DNA of 64,000 nt from Lolium rigidum. Taxonomy: Eukaryota; Streptophyta; Magnoliopsida; Poales; Poaceae. Where the stretch lies: contig NC_061508.1 of the NCBI RefSeq assembly GCF_022539505.1, positions 349,073,484-349,137,483 of the forward strand, given 5' to 3'. The position numbers were made by a program, and so were the translations under genes. Positions within the stretch are counted from its first letter, which is position 1; each line of letters begins with the position of its first letter. The notes below the pieces were generated by a model. That model was not told where the DNA came from and did no database searches. It was given only the letters and a program-made list of their open reading frames with translations. Positions 41,889 to 54,300 of this stretch are shown here, piece by piece.

Positions 41889-43014
41889 GGTCGCCGCCGG
41901 AGGTTTGGGTGGGGGGAGATCGGGGCGAGGGGATTGGGGATTTGGGGGTTGGGTTGGGGAAATTTTATGGGAGATCGCTGGGGTGGTTTGATTCGGTTCG
42001 GAGGGGAGAAGACGGCCACACGCGGTTTGGGATGGGATGGGATAGTAGTTGACACGGCTAAGTAAACGTAACGCCGTTGGTGCCGCGGCGTGTAGGGTCA
42101 GGTGTCAGCGCGTGGGGGTCCCAGGTCTCCTCCCCTATTTGTACCCTCAACTCCCACCATCCTCACCCCCACCCCCACCCCCTTACCTGCCGCCTAGTTC
42201 CTCCCCATGGAGTTCTCCTTCGTCTGCCTAGATCTTGGTATCATAGTGTAGATCTGGCTAGATCTTGCATTTTCCTTCTTTTTTGTATGTATAAGAATTA
42301 CAGTGCAGGGGATTCCCAAACGGTAAAGGTGTAAAACGTTTGACTCCAAACTTCAATTGGAAATCCTTAAATGAATTAGAAATGGGTCATACGATGGGTA
42401 CCACTTCACATCCTAGTTCACAGGAATGTTCTTTGAAAAAGCCGAGTAAATGTTTATCAGGGGCAAAATCTCTATAGATAGCTATAAATAGTTACATTAC
42501 AAAATATACACAGTTGGCAAATTGAAGTCATGTACTTATTATTTCTTAGATCGTTCAATATTATCGGTCAAATCGCCTCACAAGGATAATTTGATCGATA
42601 TTTTCCATCGTGTACTTAATTTTCCTCTTCCCACGTGTCTCACCCCCACCTCCAGTTACGATTCCACACCATCTCAGTCGCACCTCGTCGTCTTGTCAGA
42701 TCAAAGGTACGCCACCGTAACTAACCTCGTTCGATTCCCAATCCCATGCCCCACAACCCGCACCCCCGGCTCCTAACACCCCCACCTCCCACATTTCCTC
42801 GGCATTATTCCATTTCCTATTCTTCCTCGCCGAGAAACAGTGATCTTGGTTGTCCACATGACGAAAAGTCTCTAACGAGGTTTTTTTACTTTATCCAGCA
42901 ATTAACTAAATCCCACAGACAAGCACAACTTCCAGGTGTGCCGCCGCACACCCGGAGCAAAATCTAGATCCGCCCCTACGAGCAGCCATGGTTGAGACTC
43001 CCACTAACCCCCTA
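41889..43014. other. CHMP1 upstream region; nothing else recognised
   Basis: 41889-42060 is G-rich (5' UTR and promoter side of CHMP1). The rest is AT-rich with a C-rich stretch near 42160. I see no TATA box that I would trust and no further gene. Confidence 0.4.
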
Positions 43015-43048
43015 CACTACTAGGAAAAGGCCTATTGCCGGCGCATCG
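43015..43048 (+). mobile_element. CACTA terminus remnant
   Basis: CACTACTAGGAAAAGGCC followed by TATTGCCGGCGCATCG matches the right TIR of the CACTA at 44638-47296 read inward. Family-like sequence stops soon after, and the flank CTA does not pair with ACC at 47297, so this is a separate truncated end. Confidence 0.55.
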
Positions 43049-44637
43049 TTTTTGGGCCTTATGTGAGCATGCATATTATTAAGTGATCAGTGGAGTATTG
43101 GCATGTAGAAGTATACCACATTTTTCTTGATGTAGATTTGTATTGTTGAATTGAGGTTTTGTTTTGGCAGTGCAGCTATAGACTGGGAACACTCTTAGTT
43201 ATACTCACTTGCTGAAGTGACAAAATTATTTTTCTCAACCTATGATAGTCGTACGCTCTAAGTGATTCCGTTTAGCTTGTGAGTTCTACTACTATTTTCG
43301 CTTCACAACATTTTGATGCTTACTTGAACTAAATGGGCCGTGGTGCTCACTCTCTTAATTTGAGAATGAATTTTTTTCCACTCTCTTCTGAAGTATTAGA
43401 CTCGAGAATGTTCTCCCCGAAAATTAGTAGTGATTCTTTCTTTTATGAAATTTATTTATAGAGACCGTCTAGAATAATTTCATTATTATTTTTCGGAATG
43501 ACCACAGTGTGGTAGTGGAGTACGTTCAACACCAGAATTTTTATTAAAAGAACTCATGGTGTCATATGATAGGAAAACACCAAAACACAAGTAATTTGTT
43601 AACTGATGTGGTGCTATATTATCTGGTCTTGAGTACTGGAACTAATCACTCACGAAAAATCATGTGTATCTTGTGCTCCCATTCCTTCGATACCAACCTC
43701 CTGACTCCTTATATTAACATCCCTGTAATTAAGCAGCTGCATGAAATAAGTAGAACACCCCGCATCGAGGCATGAGATAATGACAATAACAGAAGAAAGA
43801 TCTTGCGATGATGATGCATGGAGTGGTAGGATGGGATTTGAAGGCGGCGCTTAAGGTCAAGGTCTCTAGAAGAGCGCCAAAGGTCAAGGTCTCTAGAAGA
43901 ACGCCAGAGGTCAAGGTCTGGGGATTAGAGTCGCCGCTCAAGATCATGTTCGATGGTGGTGGAATCTTCCCGCCGCGCCTCCTCGTATAGCATCTTGCGA
44001 TGCTTTTTTCCTTCCGAAGACAAACTTTCCGATGTCGTTCTGGCCAAGATAGGCTTTAGCTGATTTTGGACCAATTCACCAGAGTGGACCAATTTAACCT
44101 CCAAACTAGTAGCCCTCGGAGACTTTCGGCCCACTACGACAATTGTTGGAGATCAAACAGTCGAAAATGGGCGGGGAGCACGAATAGATGGCTAAAATGG
44201 TTGAGGTCATGAGATGCCTTCTCTTTAACATCTCTTTAACATGTTAGGAGAAGAGGAGCTAAAGGTTGTCGTCATCTCTATGGCCTATGAGTAGTGCACT
44301 CCGTCGATATCGCTATATTGATCTGGAACGTTGCATGTTGTTGTCATTTCCCTTCGTGTTGATTGTAGCTCCTGGTTGGAGGCAAAAGAGGTAGCGGTGA
44401 GAATCAGGAAAACCAGTGTTGGCAGCACAACGCGAAACTAGGAAGGACGAGGACTACTACGGCGCTCATCTGCGTTGCTGGGAAGGGGAGGGATGGGCCA
44501 TAGCTCGCTGCCACAGTCAACGCATGAGCACATGACTAGGTTTTGCCGCCGCCTGCTACAGGAGAGAGGGGAAGGAGGCGGACGTCAAGGGTGGAGGGGC
44601 ACCGCCCAGCGGCTACGGTGTCGGGAGGGTGGACACC
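43049..44637. other. Intergenic; nothing recognised apart from a short tandem repeat
   Basis: No coding frame with a domain. A ~27-bp tandem repeat lies at 43839-43921. Confidence 0.4.
43839..43921. repeat. ~27-bp tandem repeat, three units
   Basis: AAGGTCAAGGTCTCTAGAAG followed by AGCGCC or AACGCC, repeated in tandem; the last unit is diverged. Confidence 0.7.
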
Positions 44638-47296
44638 CACTACTACAAAAAGCCTTACCGCCGGCGCATGGATTTGGGTTATCGCCGGCGCCTTCGCGTT
44701 CGCCGGCGATCACCTCGCCGGTGGTAAGGGGTTATCCCCGGCACATTCGTGTTCGCCGGCGGTAATATGAATATACCCCTGGCACATAGCCGTTTCGCCG
44801 GCGGTATCTCTAAGATACCCCTGGCACATAAGACCAATTCGCCGGGGGTATGTCATTTTGGATTTAAAAAAAAAAGAACGATTGACGTAACCCATCCATC
44901 CAGTCTATATATTGTTTATTAGCCCTGCAATTATACATCCGGACACATGTGAATACATCCAGCAAAATTCATAAAACAAATCCACAAAATAAAGTGCTCT
45001 AACTTCTGATCACTCATTTGTTCCATCCAAACTCGGTAAAGTTTCTCCAGGGTATTTGGCTTCCTTGATTAGGAACAGTTATGCCTCTATGGATAGCATC
45101 TTCAACTTTCTGTTGCAAGCAAGAGAAAATAGTCAGTTATGCCTCTAATTGACCAGACTTCACTGCAAGCTAAGAAAGCGGTAAGCACTTGATATACTAT
45201 AAAATCCCAACCCTATCCCACAAATAAAGTTGGATAATGCTAAACAGTAGAACGATGTACAACAAGAGAACTAAAACTCAAACGTTTAATCTACCATTGA
45301 CTTAAGATGAAGGCATTTAATGAAGTAACTTCATGACGATTAATCGTAAGACATTACAGCGCATGTTCCCAACTGTGATGAATAAGCAGAAGTACAGTAC
45401 CAAGAACCAAATATCGACCTTTCACTTAGGTGACACTATATGTCTAGATGACCTTACTCTGATTTTCCTTTGTTTCTTTTGGGTAGCTGAATGTGATTTG
45501 GTGCGAGTATGCTAACAGTTTTACTTCGGAGAAGTACATGAAAACTAGCTTTTCTTAAAGAAAATGATATCAGGAGATTAAAACACCCCAATGACAGATA
45601 CCCAGTATCATTCTTATTTTATTTTACTTGCAATAAAGTTTGCACAACAATTCCAACAGTACGTATATTAGGTATTCGTATTCAGCTCAGAAACATGAAT
45701 CTCAGTAGTTGCAAAATAAATCATATGACTGAGCATGCTAGTTTTAGAATTTGAGACATAACACATCACAGTAAAGAAGGTGGCTTTGTGGCTTGTTACC
45801 TTAAATGTTAAATGCATCCCAGCCTCCAAATCCAAATCTCAGCCAGCCAGCCATAAATGTATAGACCAAAGAGTGCAGAATTGCTTGCAGTACCACCAAC
45901 TGAAGATTGACCGACTGCGAGATGCCATCTCACCCCCTGGCCAGCCAAGCAAACAGGGCCAAAAATTACATCTAGTGAACATAATTTAGATCCTTCCATT
46001 GATCTAGAGGTGAAAAACTACATCATGGTGAAGTTTTAGCATTAAACTGCAGCTTTTGGAAGGAAAAAAAAGGAGCGATTTCTCATAACAGACTGAAATA
46101 CTGCTGGAACAGAATTCTCGACGGATTGGGTAAGACCACTTGAGGTAATATCATACAATGGATATTGAGCACCACAATCAAAACGAGCGATTTCTCCAAA
46201 ATGAACATCACCACTGATGAATAGCACGCCAATTCTGAGGTGGGGAAGTAAGACGGGATCTGAGGGAGAAAAATTAGGCCTCATTCCCGTTGATCCCTCG
46301 TGCTAGATTGGAACTAGTAAGAGGCAACATCCGATGCAGATTATGCTCAGAAAATCGTTTGCTACCCTCCTAATAACTTGTCTCAGATCTGCTCGATGGA
46401 TACGAAATGGGAGGGATGGGAAGGAGGTATTACCGTCTAGGGGAATGGGGCGGTGTTTCCCTCCTCATCGTCGTTGCCGGCGGCGGCGGCGTTGGCGCTG
46501 ACTCCGCCGCTGTCAGCCATCTCCTCCTCCTCCTTGATGTTGGGTGGGTGCTGCCGCTGCACGTCGTCGGGCTCCTGCTGGGCTTGGGCGGGGGCGGCTC
46601 TGGTTGCGCGAGGGGGGAGCGGGCGCCGGTGACGCGCGCGACGGGGGTGACGCGACGGCCGCGACCCATCGGACCATGGTCTATCTACTAATTCCTCTCC
46701 GCCGCCGAGGTGAGGGGCGCGCCGAATCGAGGGGCAACACGTAGGCGGGGGACGGGCTGGCTAGGTAGATCTGGGGGAGAAGGGCGGTGGTTGGTGCAGT
46801 GCGGTGCGGTGCTGGTGGCGGTGGGCGGCGGCGGCGGCGGCGGTGGTGGGTTTCTGGACTTGGGTTGGGACCGGGGACCTTGGGGGAAAACTAGCGTCAC
46901 GGGTGTCGTCTCCAGGGAAGCTTGGGCGTCGAGCCGTCGACCGCTGGCGAATTTGCATAGGCGCCGGGGGTATATTTGGCCTAGATGGTCCATACGAGCC
47001 CATATTACCCCCGGCGTCCTCGAAGTGGGTTCGCCAGCGTTAAGGCCCGTTACCCCTGGCATTATTGGGCTGAATTCGCCGGCGGTAAGGCCAGGCCGGA
47101 CGGAGGCCCCGCGGTCCATTATATCACCGGCATCTTCAAATCGAACTCGCCGGCGGTAATGTATGTACCCCCGGCATCTTCCTTTCAACCTCGCCGGCGG
47201 TAGGGTTAGGCCACCCTGGAAGACCTTACCGCTGGCATCTTCAAATCGAACTTGCCGGCGGTAAGGAGTGCGGCTATAAGCCTTTTCCTAGTAGTG
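44638..47296. mobile_element. Small non-autonomous CACTA transposon with a captured gene exon
   Basis: The left TIR CACTACTACAAAAAGCCTTA (44638) and right TIR, read inward CACTACTAGGAAAAGGCTTA (47296), match. The 3-bp TSD ACC is exact (44635-44637, 47297-47299). Subterminal arms carry repeated CGCCGGCGGTAA and CCCCTGGCA motifs (to about 44860 and from about 46965). No transposase is present. The 2-kb centre includes a PhoD-like exon and a GC-rich first-exon-like region (46430-46690), suggesting transduplication of host sequence. Confidence 0.85.
46083..46234 (-). pseudogene. PhoD-like metallophosphatase exon captured by CACTA
   Basis: The minus strand reads VLFISGDVHFGEIARFDCG, then YPLYDITSSGLTQSVENS and VPAVFQSVMR. 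SGDVHFGE is a metal-binding motif of PhoD-type alkaline phosphatases, and the rest matches the plant PhoD-like family. An AG acceptor (CACCTCAG) is at 46235. The frame runs into unrelated sequence after VMR near 46083. Flanking exons were not found, so the complete enzyme is absent. The source gene should be elsewhere in the genome. Confidence 0.7.
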
Positions 47297-47299
47297 ACC

Positions 47300-47870
47300 C
47301 GTCCCACGCTAGCCAAATCGCCTTTCTCTTCTCACCCTTTCATGCATTTTTTTCTCAAATATGTTTGCTCGGTCAGTGTAGAAAGGTTTTAGTGGTGGGT
47401 TTCCAAGCCTAGCTAACCACACTAGGACAATTTGATCTTCAGAGTATTGGAACTCTTGTATACCTACCAACCAAAAATAGCCATTGAACGCGATCGGACG
47501 ACCGGAACCGCTTAGGTCTTTATAAGTCTACTGTTTGGCTCGAATATAGAATGTTCCTCGTGTATAATGGCATATACAATTGAGCTCTTCATTGTGTATA
47601 TCAGTTTAGTTACCAAGAATCTGAAGAGCCCTAATAAAGGATGCACAAGTTACTACTCAAGCTCAACATTTTTTAATCAAACTACCATCATAACAATGCT
47701 TCGCAACATAAGCTAATTAATAGTCGGTACAGATAACTAGCCAATTATATAAGCTAGATCTGATACATAACAGTTGGACATATTACATAATATAATACTA
47801 CCAGCATAACACAAACATTTATCAGACCTGGAAAACAGAGCCATCTACGGTGGAACACATGTACTATCCA
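47300..47870. other. Intergenic; nothing recognised
   Basis: AT-rich region between the CACTA element and the MITE at the 3' end of the DUF6598 gene. Confidence 0.4.
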
Positions 47871-47873
47871 TTA

Positions 47874-48108
47874 GACTACTCATAGTGGGAGTAACATAGC
47901 TAGTAACATCACACAACCCAAGACATTTTGGTGATATGTCATGACAATGAATGAAGAAAGAGAGTGAGGTGGTAACTAGCTATGTTACCATAACATCACA
48001 TACTCCAAGACAAGATGAGTCTACAACATAATAAATGACACAATGCATGACACCACATATAAGTTTCTACCTACTATGGAGGTAGTAACTTAGACTAGTA
48101 ACATAGCC
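47874..48108. mobile_element. Tourist-like MITE at the stop codon of the DUF6598 gene
   Basis: Starts GACTACTCATAGTGGGAGTAAC after TTA (47871-47873) and ends before TTA (48109-48111), the 3-bp TSD. It belongs to the same family as the nested MITEs at 24009-24558. The right TSD is the complement of the TAA stop of the neighbouring gene. Confidence 0.8.
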
Positions 48109-49753
48109 TTAGAGATCCTCGGGCCTGACAAGGAGACTCCAAGCAACAACGACCTTCACCTTAGATTGGCCAACCGAACATTCACCCTCGCTTATTTGGC
48201 AATTCTTGACAGGGAAGACGACATGCCCCTCTTGACCTTGACCATCAGATTCTGAGTATCCTTGTACGACCACTCTCAATGTTTCATCTAATTGCACTGT
48301 AACAACATTCCTCGACAGATGAAAGTAATTGTCTGATCCTACAGGCGTTTCTCCACCGCAAGAGTCAACCAACACAACTTCCCTGCGTTTTGCAGAAGAG
48401 AGGAAACAAGAAACTCGGCCTCCATCTTTAAAAGGCCAGCCCCCTTCAATGACATGAACGCCCACGATAGTGGCCTGGATTGCCCTGCCGAACCGTTCAA
48501 GGCTTATCTGTGTTGTACAACAGCCGCTGCCTATCTTAGGGTTGTTATCATGCACAGACCAACAACGGTAGTCAGAAGACAAGGTAGCTGTATGTTGATA
48601 CTCTGCTCCATACTTTATTTTCAGTTCAACTTCGAATGTAACCTCTTCTGCTGCCAGGATTGCACGAGACGGGCCAGTTAAACGCAAGAAAGGATCCTGC
48701 AAGCATCATCATGATCTTCATCATTAATATACTTGATCAAAACGAACTTCTCGACATATGCATGACAAAAAAAAAAGGGGAAAGTGAATACACACATCTT
48801 GAGTGATATTTTGGCAGTTAGCCCTAGAACGGCAGAAAAGAAGGTTGCGGTTACGGTCCACGGTGTCGCGTGCGGCAACCAGGCCATAGATGTAGAGCGG
48901 CCAACCCAGGATGGGATGCACATCGATGATTTTGATGGAGTAGATCTGCAGGGCAGTGGCAGCGGCAGCAGAGTGTGGAATGATACCCGGCGTGCAACCC
49001 GTGAAGTGCATAGGACTCAAGGTGGCTGCGGCAAATTAATAAAGACGATTAGTGTGTAGCAGCGCAGTATTAGAAATCCAATAATTTGAATGAAATAATA
49101 GCAAGTAAAAAACATTTGTTTATATATACTACAAGAAGGAAGGGAAGCTCGATCATTGGTTGAGTCATTCATGCATTAGTTTTAGCAGTAATAAGAAAAG
49201 GAAGAAATTACTAGCTAGTCTTGTTACTTGTATCATCGAAGAAACCGTAGCTTGGACGAGTCCGAGAGCCCCACGTAGATTCCCAGCAGTTATAGTGCTG
49301 ATAGTAGCCCTTGCGAGAAGCAGAAGCACAAGAGTTGATGATATGTTGGGCGACGGCCACGAATGCCTGGGACATGAGACGCAACATCTTGGCCTTCGTC
49401 TCCGAGGCGACGATGATGGGGAATTCCCTGAGGATAGATGCGAGGGACTGGATCCGGTAGCGCAGCAGGTCCGTCTCGTGCAAGAGGAGGCCGAGGGCCT
49501 CTTTACGGCGACTAACAAGGTAGGGCAAGCTGACATGGTGTTTGGTTGTTTCGGTCTTTGAGTCCATGATCTCCTGGTCCTGCAGCTGTGGTTCTCCGTT
49601 GGATAACTGAGTCTGTTGAAGATAAGCTCTCTTTCCGGCCATGGTGGAGAGGTTCCTGGACGTGACCTCCCTCCTTAAGAAGGTGGTCTCCCTCCTCAGG
49701 ACCTCGCGGTGCCGACATAGGGCCTCCACCAAGCTAGCTTGTTTGTTCTCCAT
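48109..49753 (-). CDS. DUF6598-domain protein, three exons, intact
   Basis: Exons on the minus strand are 49228-49753 (ATG 49753, donor ACAA|GTAACA), 48796-49025 (acceptor GCCGCAG, donor GAT|GTGTGT) and 48109-48696 (acceptor TGCAG). Phases agree and give about 447 residues. Exon 1 is a helical, Arg/Leu-rich N-terminus (REVLRRETTFLRREVTS). Exons 2-3 form the DUF6598 domain: IYSIKIIDVHPILGWPLYIY, GLVAARDTVDRNRN, DPFLRLTGPSRAILAAEEV, ATIVGVHVIEGGWPFKDG, FHLSRNVVTVQL and VVAWSLLVRPEDL. DUF6598 proteins are numerous in grasses and without known activity. The paralogue at 59701-61679 uses the same splice phases and sites. A TATA-like box lies at 49844-49855. The gene's 3' UTR is MITE sequence and its upstream region is cut by CACTA 141 bp before the ATG. 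Confidence 0.8.
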
Positions 49754-49843
49754 CGTCAGCCAAGGGAAGCAAACACAGGCTGATGGATTCCGGCCGGAGA
49801 ATTACTTTCACGATGGTGTGTACACAGGGCCGACGTGGGTATA

Positions 49844-49855
49844 CGCATATAGATA
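49844..49855 (-). promoter_or_regulatory. TATA-like box of the intact DUF6598 gene
   Basis: Minus strand TATCTATATGCG, about 90-100 bp upstream of the ATG and about 40 bp from the CACTA end, so the core promoter survived the insertion. Confidence 0.4.
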
Positions 49856-49912
49856 CCCCAGCACAAGTTGGAACCGGTGTCTAATTCTAGTACTCACTAC
49901 GGGAAAAACGCT

Positions 49913-50240
49913 CGTTGCCGTGCAACCACGTTTTGCCGTGTGCTCGCGCACGGCAAAGAATACTTTGCCGTGCGAGGTAAACAGAAAACGCACGGCAAAG
50001 ACCAACGCACGGCAAAGAGGACCTACGGCGCACGGCAAAGAAAAAGCGCACGGCAAAGCCTCAGCAAAGCGCACGGCAATGAAAGAAGGCACGGCAAAGA
50101 GAGGAAGGCGTTGCCGTGAGATGTCCTTTGCCGTGCGCCCGAACCATCCGCACGGCACAGGCTTCTTTGCCGTGCGCTGTGCACAGACTCGCACGGCAAA
50201 GGCTGCTTTGCCGTGAACATTTTCCTTTGCCGTGTGCCTT
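49913..50240. repeat. Left subterminal repeats of the 9.4-kb CACTA
   Basis: GCACGGCAAAG and CTTTGCCGTGC occur about every 15-30 bp in both orientations. Confidence 0.9.
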
Positions 50241-50782
50241 GTGGTATTTTCTTCTTTTTCTTTCTATATTGTACTTATTTTAATGCTTATATTTTATTCT
50301 TGAAATATGACAAGTACCACATCTTGATTAATGAATGTTTATACTATATTTTTGCAATACGACAAGTACTCTAAGTCCTTACTCCCCTCCAACATATCAG
50401 GGTTTCGGCGTAAACAAACCGCGTTCGGGGAATCTTCCAAATGCTATCGCCTGAAAGAGAGGAATGCCACACAGCCTTGCACCATTTGGTGAATCACACC
50501 TTCCAACACACTTTCACACATATACTAGGTCCACATGCAAGTGTTGGTGGCATTCCGGTGCTCCGGCGGTCGTTCCCCGAAAACGGCGGTCTGCGTGCCT
50601 CGGGGGTCTACCCCCTAGATTTCACCGCGCGAGGTTCCACCAACATACTTTTTGATAGGTTTAGTTTTGTTTAGGCCATATACACATGGAAAGCTAGGTT
50701 TGACACACTTTGGCACACTATAGCCACCTGGTATACCCGCAGCGGGACACTTCGACCTACAAGTCGAGGAATCTTCCAAGTG

Positions 50783-50882
50783 NNNNNNNNNNNNNNNNNN
50801 NNNNNNNNNNNNNNNNNNNNNNNNNNNNNNNNNNNNNNNNNNNNNNNNNNNNNNNNNNNNNNNNNNNNNNNNNNNNNNNNNN
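50783..50882. other. Assembly gap (100 N)
   Basis: Exactly 100 N inside the CACTA, between its left non-coding region and the transposase. True size is unknown. Confidence 0.99.
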
Positions 50883-51038
50883 TTTTTGTGGGTCTAGATC
50901 ACCAAGTCCGTCGCGATACCTAGGCGTCTTTTCCCGACCAGTAAGGGTTACGCGGATAAATATGCATTAGTGGTCTCGCATATTATGAAGCGTAACTCTT
51001 ACGGCATTTATCGGGACAGTCGGCGGATGCGTAGTTAG

Positions 51039-51207
51039 GTACGTTCTCCCTGCTCTACCCCGATCCGAGTCGGGATTTCGGCAAGCTCCTCCTCGTTGTT
51101 CTCCGGATGCACACCCCTCTCGGCTTTCTGGCGAGACGTGTATCGGGGAGAGCAGCGGGGAGGTGCTGCGAAATTCTGTCTCTGGACGTAGAGCAGGGAG
51201 AACGTAC
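51039..51207. repeat. 18-bp perfect inverted repeat, 133-bp spacer
   Basis: GTACGTTCTCCCTGCTCT (51039-51056) is the exact complement of AGAGCAGGGAGAACGTAC (51190-51207). It lies in the CACTA about 140 bp upstream of the first transposase ATG. Confidence 0.85.
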
Positions 51208-51348
51208 TCAATCTACGGATCCGGCGGCTGCTAGGAGCCCACCTAGTAGAGATTCGAGGTTGATGCATGCGTAAAAAAGGAAAAATTAAAATGCGGATCA
51301 TGTTTGATATAAATTCTAAGTTTGTCTTGTTTTGGTGCTGGTTAGAGG

Positions 51349-54300
51349 ATGGATAATCGTGACTTGGATGTACGATGGCAGAATCGGTCCAGTGGAAATA
51401 TACTCGAGGAATGGGGAGAAAAGACCAAGCGGCTCGTGGACGTCGCGTTTGACATCCCTAGCAGACCCGGGATAGCTTTTTGCCCTTGTAGTAAGTGCGC
51501 TAACCAAAAAACACAGGACAAGGAAACTATGAGTCTTCACCTGATCAAGTCCGGGTTCAAACCGTCCCTACAAGATTTGGACTTTTCATGGAGAAAAGGC
51601 GAAGAAACGTGCTAGGAAGGAGGTGCGGCAGATTCAGCCTACGAGAGAATATGATACTGGGTTTGATAGGTGCCTAGAGAACTTGGCTAATGGTAATGTG
51701 CCTGAAAGCCCTCATGTAGAGGCGGAGACATCTAGGGATGCGGAGACAAGTGAGGAGCCGGAGGAAAACACAAAGAAGTATTATGAGGCTTTGTTTGCTT
51801 CGCGAAACCCCTACACGTAAATACGGATGTTACCCAACTAGATGCCATCGCTCGCCTTTTGGCCTTTAAGTGCCACGGGAATCTGTGCAGAGATGGGTTC
51901 GATGAACTTCTGGTCCTCGTTGGCGGCATTCTGCCGAAAGGGCACCTCTTGCCGCAAAACTTCTACTATTCGAAAAATTGCTCGGTGACCTCAAGATGTC
52001 ATCTCAGCAGATACACGCTTGTCCAAAGGGATGCATGCTATTCAGAGGGGAGCATGCTAACACAAACTATTGCATCCATTGCAAAAGCTCTAGGTACTTT
52101 GAGGTTGACACCAATGGTGATGGTCAGAAGAGCGGCACCACGGTTGCCAAGAATATCCTCCGCTATCTTCCAAGTCCTACCGAGGATCCAGCGGCTCTTC
52201 ATGATCGAGGATACTGCCCAGCAGATGAGGTGGGCTGTAGAAGGGATCAGACCAGTGCAGTGGCAAGATGATACATCCGTCGGATGGTACCGCATGGAAG
52301 AACTTTGTCAAGAAATATCCCCGAAAGCCGGTGACCCGAGGAGCGTAGCAATTGCGATATCAACCGATGGGTTCAATCCATATGGTATGTCGGCTGCGGT
52401 ATACGCGTTGTTGGCCGAGTGTTTGTTATTCCCCCGAACCTACCCCGCGGCGTACGCACGAGATCAGAGTACATGTTTGTGTCGATGATAATCCCAGGAC
52501 CGAAATACCCGGGTAAGAACATGAACGTTTATCTGGAACCACTGATTGATGACTTGCTTCTTGGCTGGGAAGATCGCGGGATCCGAACTTATGACGCGGC
52601 AAAGAAGGAACACTTCGATATGTATGTCTGGTACCACACGTCTCTCGCATGACTTGCCAGCACGTGCTTTGTTCTCGCGGGTGGTGTACACATGGGAAGT
52701 GGCCTTGTCCGGAGTGCAGGCAAGCCGTGACTTTCTTCTGGCTAAACAAGGGTGGCAAGTATTCCTGCTTTGATGAAGCTCGACAGTTCCTTGAGCAGAG
52801 TCATGAATACAGGAGTGATGTAAAGAGCTTCAAAAAAGGCCGCGTTGTCCATGCACCGAAGCCAATTCCGAAGACCGGACAGGAAACCAAGGCCGAGTTA
52901 GACGCTCTCCAGACCTAACCCCGATGGGAATGGTTTCTTGGGATATGGGGAGACACACCAATGGACCCACAAGCCATGCTTCGGAAGCTTCCTTACTTTG
53001 AGTTTCGGAGCTCCCGCATAACATTGATGTAATGCACACCGAGAAGAATATCAGTGAAGCCATTTGGAGCACCATAGTGGACACTGAGAAGACGAAGGAT
53101 AACATAAAGGCTCGAATTGACCAAGAAAATTTGTGCGATAGGCCAGAGTTGAACATGAAGCCACCTCAAGGTGCCAAAAAAACTTGGACTAAGCCACACG
53201 CTCCGTTCGCCTCACAAAGGCCCAAAAAAGGGAGGTCTTCCAATGGATGAAGGACTCCTTATTTTTCCCCGATGGGTTCGCGCCAAACTGGATGAGGGGT
53301 CTTAACATTGAAACGTTGCGAGTACAAGGACTGAAGAGTCATGACTACCACGTATGGATTGAGCGGATAATGCCGGTGATGATTCGAGGCTATGTCCCTG
53401 AGAAGACTTGGCGAGTGCTAGCGAGATTGAGTTATTTCTTCCGCCAGATTTGTGCTAGGGAGTTAGACACTAAAGTGATTGAGAAGCTGGATGAACAGGC
53501 ACCCATGTTGCTTTGCGATCTAGAGAAGATCTTTCCTCCAGCAGTTCTTTAATCCGATGCAACATATGATCCTCCACCTCGCGAAGGAATGCTTAAAGGG
53601 GGGCCGAATTGGGGCCGTTGGCAGTTTGGTCCCGAGAGAGAAACACAAAAGCTTCGTCGGATGATCGGCAATAAATGCAAGATCGAAGCATCCATAGCCG
53701 AGGCAGTCCTGAACGTGGAGGTGGCAAACTTCACCACTAAGCACTATGATCCCAACATTCCCACAAAGCACAACCCGGTCCTTCGTTACAATGCCGCCAA
53801 CAATGAAGATGTACCCAAGCTTAGCATCTTCATAGGGCTTGGCGGCAAGTCAAGTGGCTCGAAGCCGTACACAACGAATTTACATGAGCGGGAGTTGATC
53901 CACTCATATGTCTTGAACACCATGGTGGAAGTGAAGCCGTACATCAAGTAAGTGCTAACCATTTAGTTATTCGCAAACATTCGTCGTATGTTCGTGGCTA
54001 ACTCTTCCTCCGTTCATTGTTATAGACAATTCACGGCTAAATATTGGAGGTATACCCACAGGGATCCTACCTCGGAAGAATCCAAGGATATTTTCGATAA
54101 GGGCGGCGGTCACGGTTTCGGTAGCTGGTTCCGTGGTTTGGTACTATCCTATCCAAATTTTCTTGTACACCGTCGACATTTCGGCCGACATTTCTTGTTC
54201 TAAACTTGTCGTCCTAATCTTGTAGGCAAGAACCGACAAAGACATGAATCCCTTGCTACGAAAAATTGCTAGGGGCTTCAACCATTCCGTCGACTCGTTC

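Noticed and set aside
42725..42740. Possible tRNA T-arm (GTTCGATTCCC)
   Set aside because: No matching acceptor, anticodon or D arm could be folded around it.
43015..47296. A single larger CACTA from 43015 to 47296
   Set aside because: The flank CTA at 43012 does not match ACC at 47297, whereas ACC at 44635 does, so the element starts at 44638.
49160..49561. Plus-strand frame over DUF6598 exon 1
   Set aside because: It is a shadow of the minus-strand exon, which has the family splice structure.
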